Origin: Sulfurihydrogenibium sp.
GTDB taxonomy: Bacteria; Aquificota; Aquificia; Aquificales; Hydrogenothermaceae
Assembly: GCF_028276765.1 (NCBI RefSeq)
Contig: NZ_JAPYVU010000013.1
Location: 1-36,783, forward strand
Reading direction: 5' to 3'
DNA length: 36,783 nt
The notes under the pieces were generated by a model. The model ran no database searches and was not told the DNA's origin. It saw only the letters and a list, made by a program, of their open reading frames with translations. Below, piece by piece: positions 10,339 through 18,862 of this stretch. Each line of letters begins with the position of its first letter. Within the stretch, counting starts at the first letter, position 1. The position numbers were made by a program, and so were the translations under genes.

Positions 10339-10761
10339 TCATTTTTCATCCTTTTTTTTGTATTTTTTATAAATATACTCTTCAACTTTCACAATTTCCA
10401 CTTTTGGTATATGTACCAATGCTTCATTTTGTTTTTCTACATCTGAGCTGTATCTTGTTTTTATCTCTTCTTTTAAGTAATTAAGTAAAAAATCTATCTG
10501 TTTTTGAAGTTCTTCTATTTGGTTTTTCATCTGTAAAATCGCATCTACGCCGGCAAGGTTAACTCCAAGCTCTCTGGTTAAAAATAGAATAAATTCCAAC
10601 CTTTCTAAATCTTTTTCTGAATACATTCTTGTTTTTCCTTTTGTTCTTGACGGTACAAGTAAACCTTCCCTTTCGTACAATCTTAGTGTTTGCGGGTGTA
10701 TATTATACATCTTTGCTACTGTTCCTATCATAAATAACGGCTCTTCTTTTCTTGTCTTCAT
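10339..10761 (-). CDS. hspR: MerR-family heat-shock repressor, HspR-like
   Basis: A MerR-type winged-helix regulator of 140 residues from this start. The DNA-binding part contains IGTVAKMYNIHPQTLRLYER and EGLLVPSRTKGKTRMYSEKD, and a coiled-coil tail follows (about 90-120). HspR represses dnaK/dnaJ operons and uses DnaK as co-repressor in actinobacteria and others; the position 22 nt after dnaJ supports this name. I chose ATG at 10761 over the GTG at 10770, because the GTG lies inside the GAGGTGG ribosome binding site that serves 10761. No effector-binding domain is present, which argues against a metal- or drug-sensing MerR. Confidence 0.82.
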   Translation of the reverse strand: MKTRKEEPLFMIGTVAKMYNIHPQTLRLYEREGLLVPSRTKGKTRMYSEKDLERLEFILFLTRELGVNLAGVDAILQMKNQIEELQKQIDFLLNYLKEEIKTRYSSDVEKQNEALVHIPKVEIVKVEEYIYKKYKKKDEK

Positions 10762-10783
10762 GGCTTCCACCTCTTAATAAAGC

Positions 10784-11923
10784 TTATAATTTTTGATAAT
10801 AACGTTGATTTATTTTTTGGTCTTTTTTTAAAAAATCTATACATTTTTGACTATCTTTTGATAATTCTTCTATCTTTGGAATAATAACATTGAACTGTAA
10901 AATCAGGTCGCCATAACCTGATTGTTTAAGTCTTGGCATACCTTTTCCTTGTATTCTCAACGTATCTCCAGGCTGTGTTCCGGAAGACACTTTAACCTTT
11001 TCTGTTTTACCATTGATTAATGGTATTTCTAACTCTGTACCTGCTATTGCTTCGGCAACGGCTAAATTAACATTTAAATAAAGGTTGTCTCCTCTTCTTT
11101 CAAAAAGCGGATGTGGTTTAACATTAACTACTACCCATAAATCCCCAGGAATTCCGCCAAATCTTCCACTGTGTCCTTTTCCTGGTATTCTTAATTTACT
11201 GCCATTATCTACTCCCGGTGGAACTCTAACCTTAACTTTTTCTTTTTTAATAACAAGTCCTCTTCCATTACATACCGGACAAGGTTCTTGTAATACCCCT
11301 GCTCCGCCACAAGTTGGACAGGTTTGAGATATTCTCATAAATCCGCCAAGGCTTTGATATATCTCTCCGATTCCACCACAGGTTGGACAGGTTTTTACAT
11401 CTGAACCGGCTTTAACGCCAGTTCCACCGCATGCTTCACAAATTACATAACGTGGCACTTCAAGCTCTATGGTTGTACCATTGTAAGCATCTTCTAAGGA
11501 TATTGTTATAGTTTGATAAATATCAGCTCCATCTTCTCTTTGCTGATAAGCTCTTCTTCTGCCTTGTGAAGAAGCTCTTCTTCCACCACCGCCAAAGAAT
11601 CCAAAAATATCATCTAGATCTCTGAAAATATCTTCTAAATTAACGCCGCCTCTCGCACCAAAGCCTGCAAAATCTTCGTAGTTTACTCCGCCTCCACTTA
11701 AACCTGCATGGCCAAACTGGTCGTATATCCTTCTTTTCTCCGGGTCTGAAAGTACTTGATATGCTTCGTTTATTTCTTTAAATTTCTCTTCTGCTTCAGG
11801 ATTGTTTGGGTTTAAATCCGGATGATATTTTCTTGCTAACTTTCTATAAGCTTTCTTTATTTCATCTTGAGTTGCATTTCTACTTACTCCCAAGATTTCA
11901 TAATAATCTCTTTTTTGCTCCAT
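10784..11923 (-). CDS. dnaJ: Chaperone protein DnaJ
   Basis: A type I DnaJ of 379 residues, the co-chaperone that stimulates DnaK ATPase. The J domain holds HPD at 34-36 ([10 protein letters not shown]). A Gly/Phe-rich linker with [10 protein letters not shown] follows. Four zinc motifs come next: [24 protein letters not shown] and CPVCNGRG. A complete C-terminal substrate domain ends the protein. dnaK and grpE are not in this window. AGAGG lies before the ATG. It is the first gene of the dnaJ-hspR-prmA-deoC-ligA unit and has its own promoter at 11957-11984. Confidence 0.97.
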   Translation of the reverse strand: MEQKRDYYEILGVSRNATQDEIKKAYRKLARKYHPDLNPNNPEAEEKFKEINEAYQVLSDPEKRRIYDQFGHAGLSGGGVNYEDFAGFGARGGVNLEDIFRDLDDIFGFFGGGGRRASSQGRRRAYQQREDGADIYQTITISLEDAYNGTTIELEVPRYVICEACGGTGVKAGSDVKTCPTCGGIGEIYQSLGGFMRISQTCPTCGGAGVLQEPCPVCNGRGLVIKKEKVKVRVPPGVDNGSKLRIPGKGHSGRFGGIPGDLWVVVNVKPHPLFERRGDNLYLNVNLAVAEAIAGTELEIPLINGKTEKVKVSSGTQPGDTLRIQGKGMPRLKQSGYGDLILQFNVIIPKIEELSKDSQKCIDFLKKDQKINQRYYQKL

Positions 11924-11956
11924 GGATAACCTCTTTTTAAATTATTGATAAATAAT

Positions 11957-11984
11957 AATATAATGTTTAGTATGTTATTGTCAA
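11957..11984 (-). promoter_or_regulatory. Sigma-70-type promoter of dnaJ
   Basis: On the - strand a consensus TTGACA (11979-11984) and TATATT (11957-11962) are separated by 16 bp. The predicted start near 11950 gives an approximately 27-nt leader with an AGAGG site. It is the only promoter in the window with a perfect -35, consistent with a strong chaperone promoter. Confidence 0.6.
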
Positions 11985-11989
11985 GTTGA

Positions 11990-12008
11990 TTAATATTTGA
12001 AATATTAA
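11990..12008. promoter_or_regulatory. Perfect 8-bp inverted repeat upstream of the dnaJ promoter
   Basis: TTAATATT and AATATTAA are separated by TGA. The site lies 5 bp upstream of the dnaJ -35. It could bind HspR or another regulator, but it does not match the HAIR operator (CTTGAGT-N7-ACTCAAG) known from actinobacteria. Confidence 0.3.
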
Positions 12009-12010
12009 AT

Positions 12011-12115
12011 GAGAGTGTCTAAGGTTTTTGTAAGGTGTATAAAATATATGATATATCAGCCAAAAGATTTAATAAAAGCGATTCTTTGCCGGCTACAGAA
12101 TAACGATTAACAATG
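12011..12115 (-). repeat. Degraded palindromic element, reverse orientation
   Basis: GAGAGTGTCTAAGGTTTTTG (12011-12030) matches the inverted right end of the family, and GCGATTCTTTGCCGGCTACAG followed by AATAACG matches the inverted left half. The middle is not recognisable. It lies in the divergent dnaJ-rsmE spacer, just upstream of the rsmE promoter. Confidence 0.5.
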
Positions 12116-12149
12116 GTAATTGATTCGTTAAAACTTGGTACATTATCAA

Positions 12150-12158
12150 TGATATAAT
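12150..12158 (+). promoter_or_regulatory. Extended -10 promoter of the rsmE unit
   Basis: TGATATAAT is a perfect extended -10 with no convincing -35. The predicted start near 12165 gives an approximately 40-nt leader, with AAAGG just before the rsmE ATG. Confidence 0.5.
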
Positions 12159-12205
12159 GTTAGCAGATTTAAGAAATTCTTACATTACGACTAAAAGGTT
12201 AGCCG

Positions 12206-12916
12206 ATGAGCCTGCCAAGATTCATAGGAGAAAAAGAAGGTAATTATTTAGTTTTAAAAGACCAAGAATACAATCATGCTGTTAAGGTTTTAAGAGTTAA
12301 ACAAGATGATTTAATAGAAATCAATACATTAGATGGGAATGTTTATCTTGCTAAGGTAGAAAATATTAGCAAAAATCAGCTTATAGCCCTGCCAATAGAA
12401 AAAATCCCCATTAAAGAAGAAGAATTTAAAATAACATTGTACCAATGTATGCCAAACCAACTTTCAAAGATAGATGAAATTATAGAGCCATTATCGCAGC
12501 TTGGAGTTTATAAACTAATTCCTGTAATATCCAAAAACTCAGCAGTAAAAGAGCAAGATATAATCAAAAAACTTGAAAAATGGGAAAGAATAGCCCTTAA
12601 CTCAATAAAACAATGTAAAAGACCATTTCCATTGATTATTGAAAAACCTATAAAATTATATAATATTAAAAGTAATGATGAATTAAAAGTTGTATTTTAT
12701 GAAAAAGAAAAGCAGAATAAAGTTAAAATGCTTATGAATAAAACTTTAAAATCTGTGTCAGTTTTTATAGGAAATGAAGGTGGATTTAAAGAAGAGGAGA
12801 TTGAATACCTTAGGAAGGAAGGTTTTATTTCATTATCCTTGGGAGATTACATTTTAAAAATGGAAACTGCTATAATAATTGGAATATGTCAAGTTAAGTG
12901 TATTTTAGAAAATTAA
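12206..12916 (+). CDS. rsmE: 16S rRNA (uracil1498-N3)-methyltransferase (RsmE)
   Basis: A SPOUT-class methyltransferase of 236 residues that modifies U1498 of 16S rRNA in the 30S subunit. The N-terminal PUA-like part (LPRFIGEKEG, HAVKVLRVK) recognises RNA. The C-terminal trefoil knot carries FIGNEGGFKEEE and SLGDYILKMETA, the two family signatures that bind S-adenosylmethionine. It is first in a six-gene + strand run that ends at 16870. Confidence 0.93.
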   Translation: MSLPRFIGEKEGNYLVLKDQEYNHAVKVLRVKQDDLIEINTLDGNVYLAKVENISKNQLIALPIEKIPIKEEEFKITLYQCMPNQLSKIDEIIEPLSQLGVYKLIPVISKNSAVKEQDIIKKLEKWERIALNSIKQCKRPFPLIIEKPIKLYNIKSNDELKVVFYEKEKQNKVKMLMNKTLKSVSVFIGNEGGFKEEEIEYLRKEGFISLSLGDYILKMETAIIIGICQVKCILEN

Positions 12917-12931
12917 ATGGAGGTAATAAAG

Positions 12932-13360
12932 ATGAAAAAAGTGGTAGCACTTGGAGTACTTACAGCGTTTATGGTTACAGGCTGTGCAGAAACTTACAGA
13001 CCTTCCCAGTCAACTTATGAAGGTGGTTTAATTGGAGCAGTTACAGGAGCTACAGCGGGAGCAATCTTAACCAATAATAACAAATGGAAAGGCGGTGTAA
13101 TTGGTGGTGTAATTGGTGCCATAGCTGGAGCTACAATAGCAGAAATATCAAAAAGAGGAGCTTTGGAGGCAGTTCAAACTAACCAACCGGTAAGATATCA
13201 AACTGAAGACGGAAGAGTTGTATATCAGGCAGAACCGGCTGGATATGACGCAAAAACAAAATGTCATAAAGTCCATGAGAAAATTTATGAAAATGGAAAA
13301 TTAGTTAAAGACCAAGTTAAAGAAGTCTGTGAATCTGAAAAAACAGAAAGAAATTACTAA
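12932..13360 (+). CDS. Small lipoprotein with glycine-zipper segment
   Basis: From ATG 12932 the protein has 142 residues. I chose this start because GGAGGT (12919-12924) lies 7 nt before it; an in-frame ATG at 12917 would precede that site. The N-terminus is a lipoprotein signal (KKVVALGVLTAFMVTGC), with the cysteine as the lipidation point. A glycine-zipper hairpin follows (GGLIGAVTGATAGAIL, GGVIGGVIGAIAGATIAE), as in SlyB/OsmB-type outer-membrane lipoproteins. The C-terminal soluble part has CHKVHEKIYENGKLVKD and a late cysteine, possibly a disulfide pair. The function is unknown; membrane integrity is a reasonable guess from the family. Confidence 0.8.
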   Translation: MKKVVALGVLTAFMVTGCAETYRPSQSTYEGGLIGAVTGATAGAILTNNNKWKGGVIGGVIGAIAGATIAEISKRGALEAVQTNQPVRYQTEDGRVVYQAEPAGYDAKTKCHKVHEKIYENGKLVKDQVKEVCESEKTERNY

Positions 13361-13372
13361 TCCGGAGAAAAA

Positions 13373-14350
13373 ATGTTTCCGGTCAATAGATTAAGAAGGC
13401 TGAGAAAAAATGAAAACATAAGAAGGCTTGTAAGAGAAAATCATCTTTTGGTTGATGACCTAATATATCCAATTTTTATAGAAGATGGAAAAGATATTAA
13501 AAAAGAAATACCATCTATGCCGGGAATATTTAGATGGTCGTTAGATAGAGTCAATGAAGAACTTGATGAAGTGGTAAATCTTGGGATTACGGCATTGCTT
13601 CTGTTTGGAATCCCTTCCCATAAGGATGAAGTTGGTTCGGACACTTGGAATGAAGAGGGAATAATCCAAAGAGCTATAAGGCATATTAAAAAACATTATC
13701 CAAATCTGTATGTAATCACGGATGTTTGTTTTTGTGAATACACATCACACGGCCATTGCGGAGTACTACACGACCATGATGTAGACAATGACCTTACTCT
13801 TGAAAATACAAAAAAACAAGTAGTATCTCATGCAAAAGCTGGTGCAGATATGGTAGCTCCTTCTGGTATGATGGATGGAGTTGTTAAAACTATAAGAGAA
13901 GCATTAGATGAAGCAGGATATAAACACATCCCAATAATGGCATACTCGGCTAAGTATGCATCTTCTTACTATGGACCATTTAGAGAAGCAGCAGATTCAA
14001 CCCCCGCATTTGGAGATAGAAGAACCTACCAAATGGACCCGGCAAACAGAAGAGAAGCCCTAAGAGAAGTAGCTATTGATATAGAGGAAGGTGCGGACAT
14101 TGTTATGGTTAAACCAGCATTGCCGTACCTTGATATCATAAGAGATTTAAGAAATACATTTAACGTACCTATCGCAGCTTACAACGTTAGCGGTGAGTAT
14201 TCAATGATAAAAGCGGCCGGTAAGCTTGGATGGATTGATGAAAAAAAGGTTATGCTTGAAACTCTTATCTCCATAAAAAGAGCCGGAGCAGATATTATAA
14301 TCACATACTTTGCAAAAGAAGTTGCTAAGATGCTGAAAAATGAAAAATAA
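13373..14350 (+). CDS. hemB: Delta-aminolevulinic acid dehydratase (porphobilinogen synthase)
   Basis: A cytosolic enzyme of 325 residues that condenses two 5-aminolevulinates to porphobilinogen in haem synthesis. The metal site is [14 protein letters not shown] (C119, C121, C129), so a zinc-type enzyme. The two catalytic lysines are Lys194 ([14 protein letters not shown]) and Lys247 ([10 protein letters not shown]). [15 protein letters not shown] is a family signature. CGGAGA lies just before the ATG. The 3' end overlaps the next gene by 11 nt. Confidence 0.97.
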   Translation: MFPVNRLRRLRKNENIRRLVRENHLLVDDLIYPIFIEDGKDIKKEIPSMPGIFRWSLDRVNEELDEVVNLGITALLLFGIPSHKDEVGSDTWNEEGIIQRAIRHIKKHYPNLYVITDVCFCEYTSHGHCGVLHDHDVDNDLTLENTKKQVVSHAKAGADMVAPSGMMDGVVKTIREALDEAGYKHIPIMAYSAKYASSYYGPFREAADSTPAFGDRRTYQMDPANRREALREVAIDIEEGADIVMVKPALPYLDIIRDLRNTFNVPIAAYNVSGEYSMIKAAGKLGWIDEKKVMLETLISIKRAGADIIITYFAKEVAKMLKNEK

Positions 14351-15239
14351 AGTTTTATTAATAGACGGCTCATCTTATTTATACAGAGCATACTATGCAC
14401 TGCCACCCCTGACTGCTCCGGATGGAAGACCAACAGGTGCAGTATACGGCTTTATAAGAATGCTTTTAAAAACATTATCAGTCTTTAACACTCCATACGT
14501 AGCCGTTGCATTTGACCTTCCCGGAAAAACTCTTCGCCATGAAAAATTCAGTGAGTATAAGGCAACAAGAAAAGAGACTCCTAACCCTTTGAAACAACAA
14601 ATCCCAATATTAAAAGAAATAATCCAGCTTCTTGGAATAAAAATTCTTGAAATACCCGGCTACGAAGCTGACGATATTATCGCTACATTGTCAAAAAAAG
14701 CAGAAAAAGAAGGCTACGAAGCTATAATAGTTACCCCTGACAAAGACATGAATCAGCTAATTTCAGACAATATAAAAATCTTTAATCCGGTAAAAGAAGA
14801 GCTTTTAGATAGAGAAAAGATCAAAGAAAAATACGGAATCTATCCGCAGCAGTTTATAGACTATCTTACAATGATTGGCGATGCTGTAGATAATATTCCC
14901 GGTATAAAAGGAATTGGCCCTAAGACTGCTGCTGCTTTACTGCAAGAATTTGGAAGTTTAGAGAGTATATTAGAAAATGTAGATAAATTAAAAGGCAAAT
15001 TAAAAGAATCTTTCAAAGAATTAGACAAAGAGCAGCTTCAAAGAATGAAAGAAATAATAAAATTAGATGCAAACATTGAAATAAATATAAAAATAGAAGA
15101 CTTAAAAAAATCAAAACCAGACTTAGAAAAGCTAAAGCAGATTTTTCAAGAATTAGGATTTAAATCATTGTTAAAAGATGTAGAAAAAAGTAATTTAAAA
15201 ATTAAAGAAGAAAAGATAGAGCAAAAGAGTTTATTCTGA
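14340..15239 (+). CDS. Free-standing Pol I-type 5'-3' exonuclease / flap endonuclease
   Basis: A 299-residue protein equal to the N-terminal domain of DNA polymerase I, with no polymerase part. It should remove RNA primers and 5' flaps. Visible are [18 protein letters not shown] (with the catalytic Asp9), [25 protein letters not shown], and the H3TH stretch [19 protein letters not shown] (about 180-198), which holds metal-binding aspartates. A charged helical tail ends the protein. In Aquifex-type bacteria Pol I lacks this domain, so a separate gene is expected. Its start lies inside hemB and its stop shares one base with the nth ATG. Confidence 0.9.
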   Translation: MKNKVLLIDGSSYLYRAYYALPPLTAPDGRPTGAVYGFIRMLLKTLSVFNTPYVAVAFDLPGKTLRHEKFSEYKATRKETPNPLKQQIPILKEIIQLLGIKILEIPGYEADDIIATLSKKAEKEGYEAIIVTPDKDMNQLISDNIKIFNPVKEELLDREKIKEKYGIYPQQFIDYLTMIGDAVDNIPGIKGIGPKTAAALLQEFGSLESILENVDKLKGKLKESFKELDKEQLQRMKEIIKLDANIEINIKIEDLKKSKPDLEKLKQIFQELGFKSLLKDVEKSNLKIKEEKIEQKSLF

Positions 15240-15868
15240 TGGCATTTACACAGCAGCAGTTAATAGAACGATTAAAAAAACATTTTCCTGACCCAAAGAT
15301 AGAGTTAAATTATGAAAATGAATTTCAACTATTGATTGTCATCATTCTGTCAGCACAGACTACCGATAAAAAAGTCAATCAGGTTTCTCCAATTTTATTC
15401 AAAAAATATCCAACCCCCCAAGCCCTTGCAAACGCAGACTTAAAAGACCTTGAAGAAATATTAAAACCACTCGGTTATTATAGAAGAAAAGCAAAACTTA
15501 TAAAAGAATGTGCTAAAGCAATTGTAGAAAAATTCAGCGGACAAATTCCAAAAACATTAGAAGAATTAATTTCTCTTCCTGGCGTTGGGAGGAAAACAGC
15601 GTCGGCATTTCTTGTGAATGCTTATAAAATTCCTGCCATTGTAGTAGATACACATGTTAAGAGAGTTGCGAAAAGATTGAAAATAACTAATCAAACTAAT
15701 CCGGAAAAGGTAGAAAAAGATTTGGCTAAATTCTTTTCAAAAGAAAATTGGGTTTATATCTCAAATGCCTTAGTGCTATTTGGTAGATACATATGTACTG
15801 CAAACAAACCAAAATGTAAAGAATGCTATGTTTCTGATATCTGTCCTTATGAAAAAAAGGATCTGTGA
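15239..15868 (+). CDS. nth: Endonuclease III (DNA glycosylase/AP lyase)
   Basis: A base-excision repair enzyme of 209 residues that removes oxidised pyrimidines and cuts the abasic site. The helix-hairpin-helix is LPGVGRKTA (113-121) with the catalytic Lys119. VDTHVKRV (136-143) carries the catalytic Asp137. The [4Fe-4S] cluster ligands are C186, C193, C196 and C202, the standard C-x6-C-x2-C-x5-C. The ATG shares a base with the stop of the 5' nuclease gene, so the two repair genes are translationally coupled. Confidence 0.96.
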   Translation: MAFTQQQLIERLKKHFPDPKIELNYENEFQLLIVIILSAQTTDKKVNQVSPILFKKYPTPQALANADLKDLEEILKPLGYYRRKAKLIKECAKAIVEKFSGQIPKTLEELISLPGVGRKTASAFLVNAYKIPAIVVDTHVKRVAKRLKITNQTNPEKVEKDLAKFFSKENWVYISNALVLFGRYICTANKPKCKECYVSDICPYEKKDL

Positions 15869-15877
15869 GGTAAAAAG

Positions 15878-16870
15878 ATGGAAATGTCAATTCCAATAAT
15901 AGAAAGACTCAAAAGAGAGGAAAAAGATATTCTTATATTTACACATGAAAACCCCGATTGCGATGGAATCGGTAGCATGATAGCCCTCTATCTTTTCTTG
16001 AAAAAACTTGGTAAGAACGTTACAATGGCTATGAAAGATGATTTTCCTTTTGTTTGCGACTTTATGCCTGAAGTAAATGAAATAAAAAAACTACCAATAA
16101 ATCATAAATTTTCTGTTGCTATTTTAGTAGATGCGTCAAGCAAAAAACGTGCCGGTGTAGAAATTTATGCTGATGAAATTATCAGAATAGACCATCACAT
16201 TGGTGGAGAGTTTGAAAGTACTTATGATATCGTAGATGATTTTAGTCCTTCCACAACTGCTGTAATGACTTATGTGTTAAGAAATTGGGATGAAAATTTG
16301 ATAGATGAAAAAATAGCTACTGCATTATATGCGGGTTTGATAACAGATACAGGTTCTTTTAGATACAACAATACAACAGACAAAACCTTTGAAATAGCAG
16401 AATTTTTAGTCAAAAAAGGCGCAAATCCGCACCATATTTCAAAAATGCTATTTGAAAGGAATAAAATCAATGTTTTAAAGTTATTGACTAAAACACTTTC
16501 TACGTTGGAGCTTTATCATAACGACCAAATAGCGGTTCTGACGGTATTTAGGGATTTTTTAAATGAAACAAATACAAAAGAAGAAGATACAGAAGGTTTT
16601 GTAAATTTTGCAAGAAGTATAGATACGGTTAAAGTTGCTGTTTTAATGATTCAAAGGGAAGATTTAAAAACGTGGAGAACTTCTTTAAGAGGAAAGGGTG
16701 AGGTTGACGTTCAGAAAATAGCTTGTAAGTTTGGCGGCGGCGGACATAAAGATGCATCAGGGTGTAGAGTTGTTGGTAATTATGAAGAAGTAAAATCTAA
16801 ATTGATTGAAGCAATATCAGAAAGTATTGATAAATTAGAGAAAATGCAGGTATTACAAGAGATTGTTTAA
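15878..16870 (+). CDS. nrnA: DHH/DHHA1 phosphoesterase, NrnA-like
   Basis: A 330-residue two-domain phosphoesterase. The DHH part has THENPDCDGIGSMIAL (22-37), LVDASS (83-88) and IDHH (104-107), all metal ligands. The DHHA1 part ends with FGGGGHKDASGC. Enzymes of this type degrade very short RNAs (nanoRNA), and many also hydrolyse 3'-phosphoadenosine 5'-phosphate. RecJ is excluded by the short length. It is the last gene of the rsmE-led run; the ribosome binding site is GAGG upstream of the ATG. Confidence 0.87.
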   Translation: MEMSIPIIERLKREEKDILIFTHENPDCDGIGSMIALYLFLKKLGKNVTMAMKDDFPFVCDFMPEVNEIKKLPINHKFSVAILVDASSKKRAGVEIYADEIIRIDHHIGGEFESTYDIVDDFSPSTTAVMTYVLRNWDENLIDEKIATALYAGLITDTGSFRYNNTTDKTFEIAEFLVKKGANPHHISKMLFERNKINVLKLLTKTLSTLELYHNDQIAVLTVFRDFLNETNTKEEDTEGFVNFARSIDTVKVAVLMIQREDLKTWRTSLRGKGEVDVQKIACKFGGGGHKDASGCRVVGNYEEVKSKLIEAISESIDKLEKMQVLQEIV

Positions 16871-16871
16871 G

Positions 16872-16952
16872 AATGTTCTAAAATTTTTTGCAAGTTTATC
16901 TTTTTGTCATATCTCCTTTTTATTGAGATTATTCGCTGACTGCAGAATGACG
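16872..16952 (-). repeat. Shortened palindromic element, reverse copy
   Basis: AATGTTCTAAAATTTTTTGC is the inverted right end; TTTTTGTCAT, GAGATTATTCGCTGACTGCAG and AATGACG match the inverted body. The hairpin loop region is largely deleted. It follows nrnA directly and is tail to tail with the next copy. Confidence 0.6.
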
Positions 16953-16972
16953 ATTAAATAGATAGCTAATTT

Positions 16973-17137
16973 TAAACTGTTCCAAAAATCAACGCTGTCG
17001 TTCTGCAGCTGGCTAAGAATCTCCGTACTTTTACTTCTCACCTATCCCCTGTATAGACAATTCATGAATTGTGCCTCTATTTACTCTCTAAAACAGGGAT
17101 AAAGTCCTTAGGGTGACAAAGAAAGCTTAATAGTCGA
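16973..17137 (+). repeat. Palindromic element, forward copy with a second palindrome nested in it
   Basis: The left end, TAAACTGTTCCAAAAATC, and the left half (GTCGTTCTGCAGCTGGC, AAGAATCTCC) are clear. The loop region holds a different palindromic sequence: a perfect 16-bp ACAATTCATGAATTGT at 17057-17072, flanked by ATCCCCTGT and ACAGGGAT. The right half survives only as GTCCTTAGGGTGACAAAG. Together with the previous copy it fills the convergent nrnA/O-antigen ligase junction. Confidence 0.6.
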
Positions 17138-17196
17138 ACAATTATTCTACCTATTAATTTGGATGAAAGTTTCTAACGTAAATAAATTTTCACTTT

Positions 17197-18369
17197 TTAA
17201 CCTTGTTTTATGGCACTATAATAATTTTCAGCAATTCCAAACATGAGAAAATACAAAGGTAAAATTGCATCCCACATACCGCTAAATATTCCACCTACAA
17301 GAAAATATGCAGGGAAAACTAAAAAGGGTAGCCCTACGATTTGATTAAATTCAGAAAGTTTCACAGTAATGGTAAACTTAAAAAATCTATACATTAAAAA
17401 CATTATTCCAATTAAACCTATTAATCCAATATTTATAAGTTCAGAGATTAAAAAGATAGATTCATAAGACCTTCCAACCGGTGATGGAGGGTCTAATCTT
17501 TCTCCCGCTGCATACCCATGACCTATAAGTAGAGGAAGAATATTTCCATTTTCAACATCTTTTTTTATAACTTCTATACCTTTTTTCCCAATTTCCCATC
17601 TTGAACTTGAAAATTCGTTTAACTGTTCCTCAGTCAATTCCTTTCCCTGAAAGACGAATTCAAATAATAACTTATACTTTGGAAATTTTTGTACAGCATA
17701 ATATGTACCACCGATAGACAGAATCAAAAAGACAGAAATCATTCCATAGATCCATTTTTTACTAATATTTGACATTTTTAGCAGTATCAAAAAGTAAACA
17801 ACATAGGAAGCAAGTATTCCAAGGATTGGATTTCTTTTTCCTGTTACAAACACTAAAAAAGTAAAAAGTATAAAAAGCATGAAAAATAGTATTTTTTTCT
17901 TAATATCTTTTTCTAATAAGAACAATGTAAAAGAAGACAAACTTCCAAGAGCAAAGATAATGCCTATCTCAAATACACCACCCCAAATTGGCTTTTCTAA
18001 TCCTTTAGAGTAATTGTAAATAGTAACAACTGCTTCAATACTACAAAACAAAACTATTGTGTAATTTACCTTTCTAAACAGCTCATATGATGGTGTGAAC
18101 AAATCTTTTGCAAAGTATGTAATATTAAAAAATGTCTGATTCAGTGCTCCTATTATTTCGTGTGGTTTGCCATAGATTGCCGAGCTTAAAATAGACGGCG
18201 TAATTATCATAAAAAGTGGTAGCTTTAAATGTCCATTTAATTTTATTTGTCTTTTTATGATTAAATATAGCTCATATAGAAGAAGTAAAATTAGAACTCC
18301 TGTGAATACAGAGATGGATAAATAAGCTGATGCAAACATGATTATTAGCAAATTTTCTTTATTTTTCAT
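17197..18369 (-). CDS. O-antigen ligase/polymerase-like membrane protein
   Basis: A 390-residue inner-membrane protein with roughly ten hydrophobic segments and one larger periplasmic region. The VTGKRNPILGI stretch and the loop SSSRWEIGKKGIEVI leading to LLIGHGYAAG are typical of the Wzy_C/O-antigen ligase family. The arginine after the serine run and the GHG are commonly conserved there. Such proteins join O-polysaccharide to lipid A-core or polymerise O-units at the periplasmic face. I cannot decide between WaaL and Wzy. It stands alone on the - strand, with the palindromic element pair behind its 3' end. Confidence 0.75.
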   Translation of the reverse strand: MKNKENLLIIMFASAYLSISVFTGVLILLLLYELYLIIKRQIKLNGHLKLPLFMIITPSILSSAIYGKPHEIIGALNQTFFNITYFAKDLFTPSYELFRKVNYTIVLFCSIEAVVTIYNYSKGLEKPIWGGVFEIGIIFALGSLSSFTLFLLEKDIKKKILFFMLFILFTFLVFVTGKRNPILGILASYVVYFLILLKMSNISKKWIYGMISVFLILSIGGTYYAVQKFPKYKLLFEFVFQGKELTEEQLNEFSSSRWEIGKKGIEVIKKDVENGNILPLLIGHGYAAGERLDPPSPVGRSYESIFLISELINIGLIGLIGIMFLMYRFFKFTITVKLSEFNQIVGLPFLVFPAYFLVGGIFSGMWDAILPLYFLMFGIAENYYSAIKQG

Positions 18370-18694
18370 TCACTCTCCAATCAATAAAAAGTTTTAAAAA
18401 TTCAAATTGTTTTGATTTAAACTTATTTGGATAAAAATTTTACAACATATTTAATTTTATAGTTTAAGGAATGATACCTGGAAAAGTTTCTGTTGTTTTT
18501 CAATCTAATGTATAGCTTACAAATCCTATTGTTTTTCATTTAATCCAAAAAATATTCTTAATATATACACTTTGATATTTAATCTGTAAAGCTTAATATA
18601 ATTACACTTATATTAGATTTTACATATTAAATATTAGAGTGTAAGATTGTGTTCATATTTAATTCAAAAGTGAAAGTTTTAGATTGTTCTAAAT
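18370..18694. other. AT-rich spacer upstream of the O-antigen ligase-like gene
   Basis: I see no gene here. It should hold the promoter of the - strand gene ending at 17197. An imperfect inverted repeat, TTACACT (18602-18608) with AGTGTAA (18638-18644), has extra pairing inside (ATATT/AATAT); its role is unknown. Confidence 0.35.
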
Positions 18695-18739
18695 TATACC
18701 TTGTGTGAGAAATTAGCGGTTTTTATAAAATTTAAAAAT

Positions 18740-18846
18740 GAGATCCTTCGGCCTTACGGCCTCAGGACGACAAGGAAAAGGTTGATTAATAAGCGTTAAA
18801 GGGAGGATAACCTTATTCGTCATTCTGCAGCCGGCGAAGAATCTGT
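18740..18846 (+). repeat. Inside-out half copies of the palindromic element
   Basis: A right half (GAGATCCTTCGGCCTTACGG, then CCTCAGGACGACAAGG, 18740-18780) comes first. A left half (GTCATTCTGCAGCCGGCGAAG, with AATCTG, about 18818-18846) follows it. This is the opposite order to intact copies, so two elements were truncated or the junction between tandem copies remains. The sequence before the right half (from 18695) is also shared with 6641 onward. Confidence 0.6.
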
Positions 18847-18862
18847 ACAAGCTAAAAGAAAC

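Noticed and set aside
12917-12931. ATG 12917 as the lipoprotein start
   Set aside because: It would place the strong GGAGGT site inside the coding region and put five extra residues before the signal sequence; ATG 12932 fits.
18602-18644. Inverted repeat TTACACT/AGTGTAA as a transposon end or terminator
   Set aside because: The pairing is broken by mismatches, there is no T run, and no element boundary could be found; kept only as a note on the spacer.
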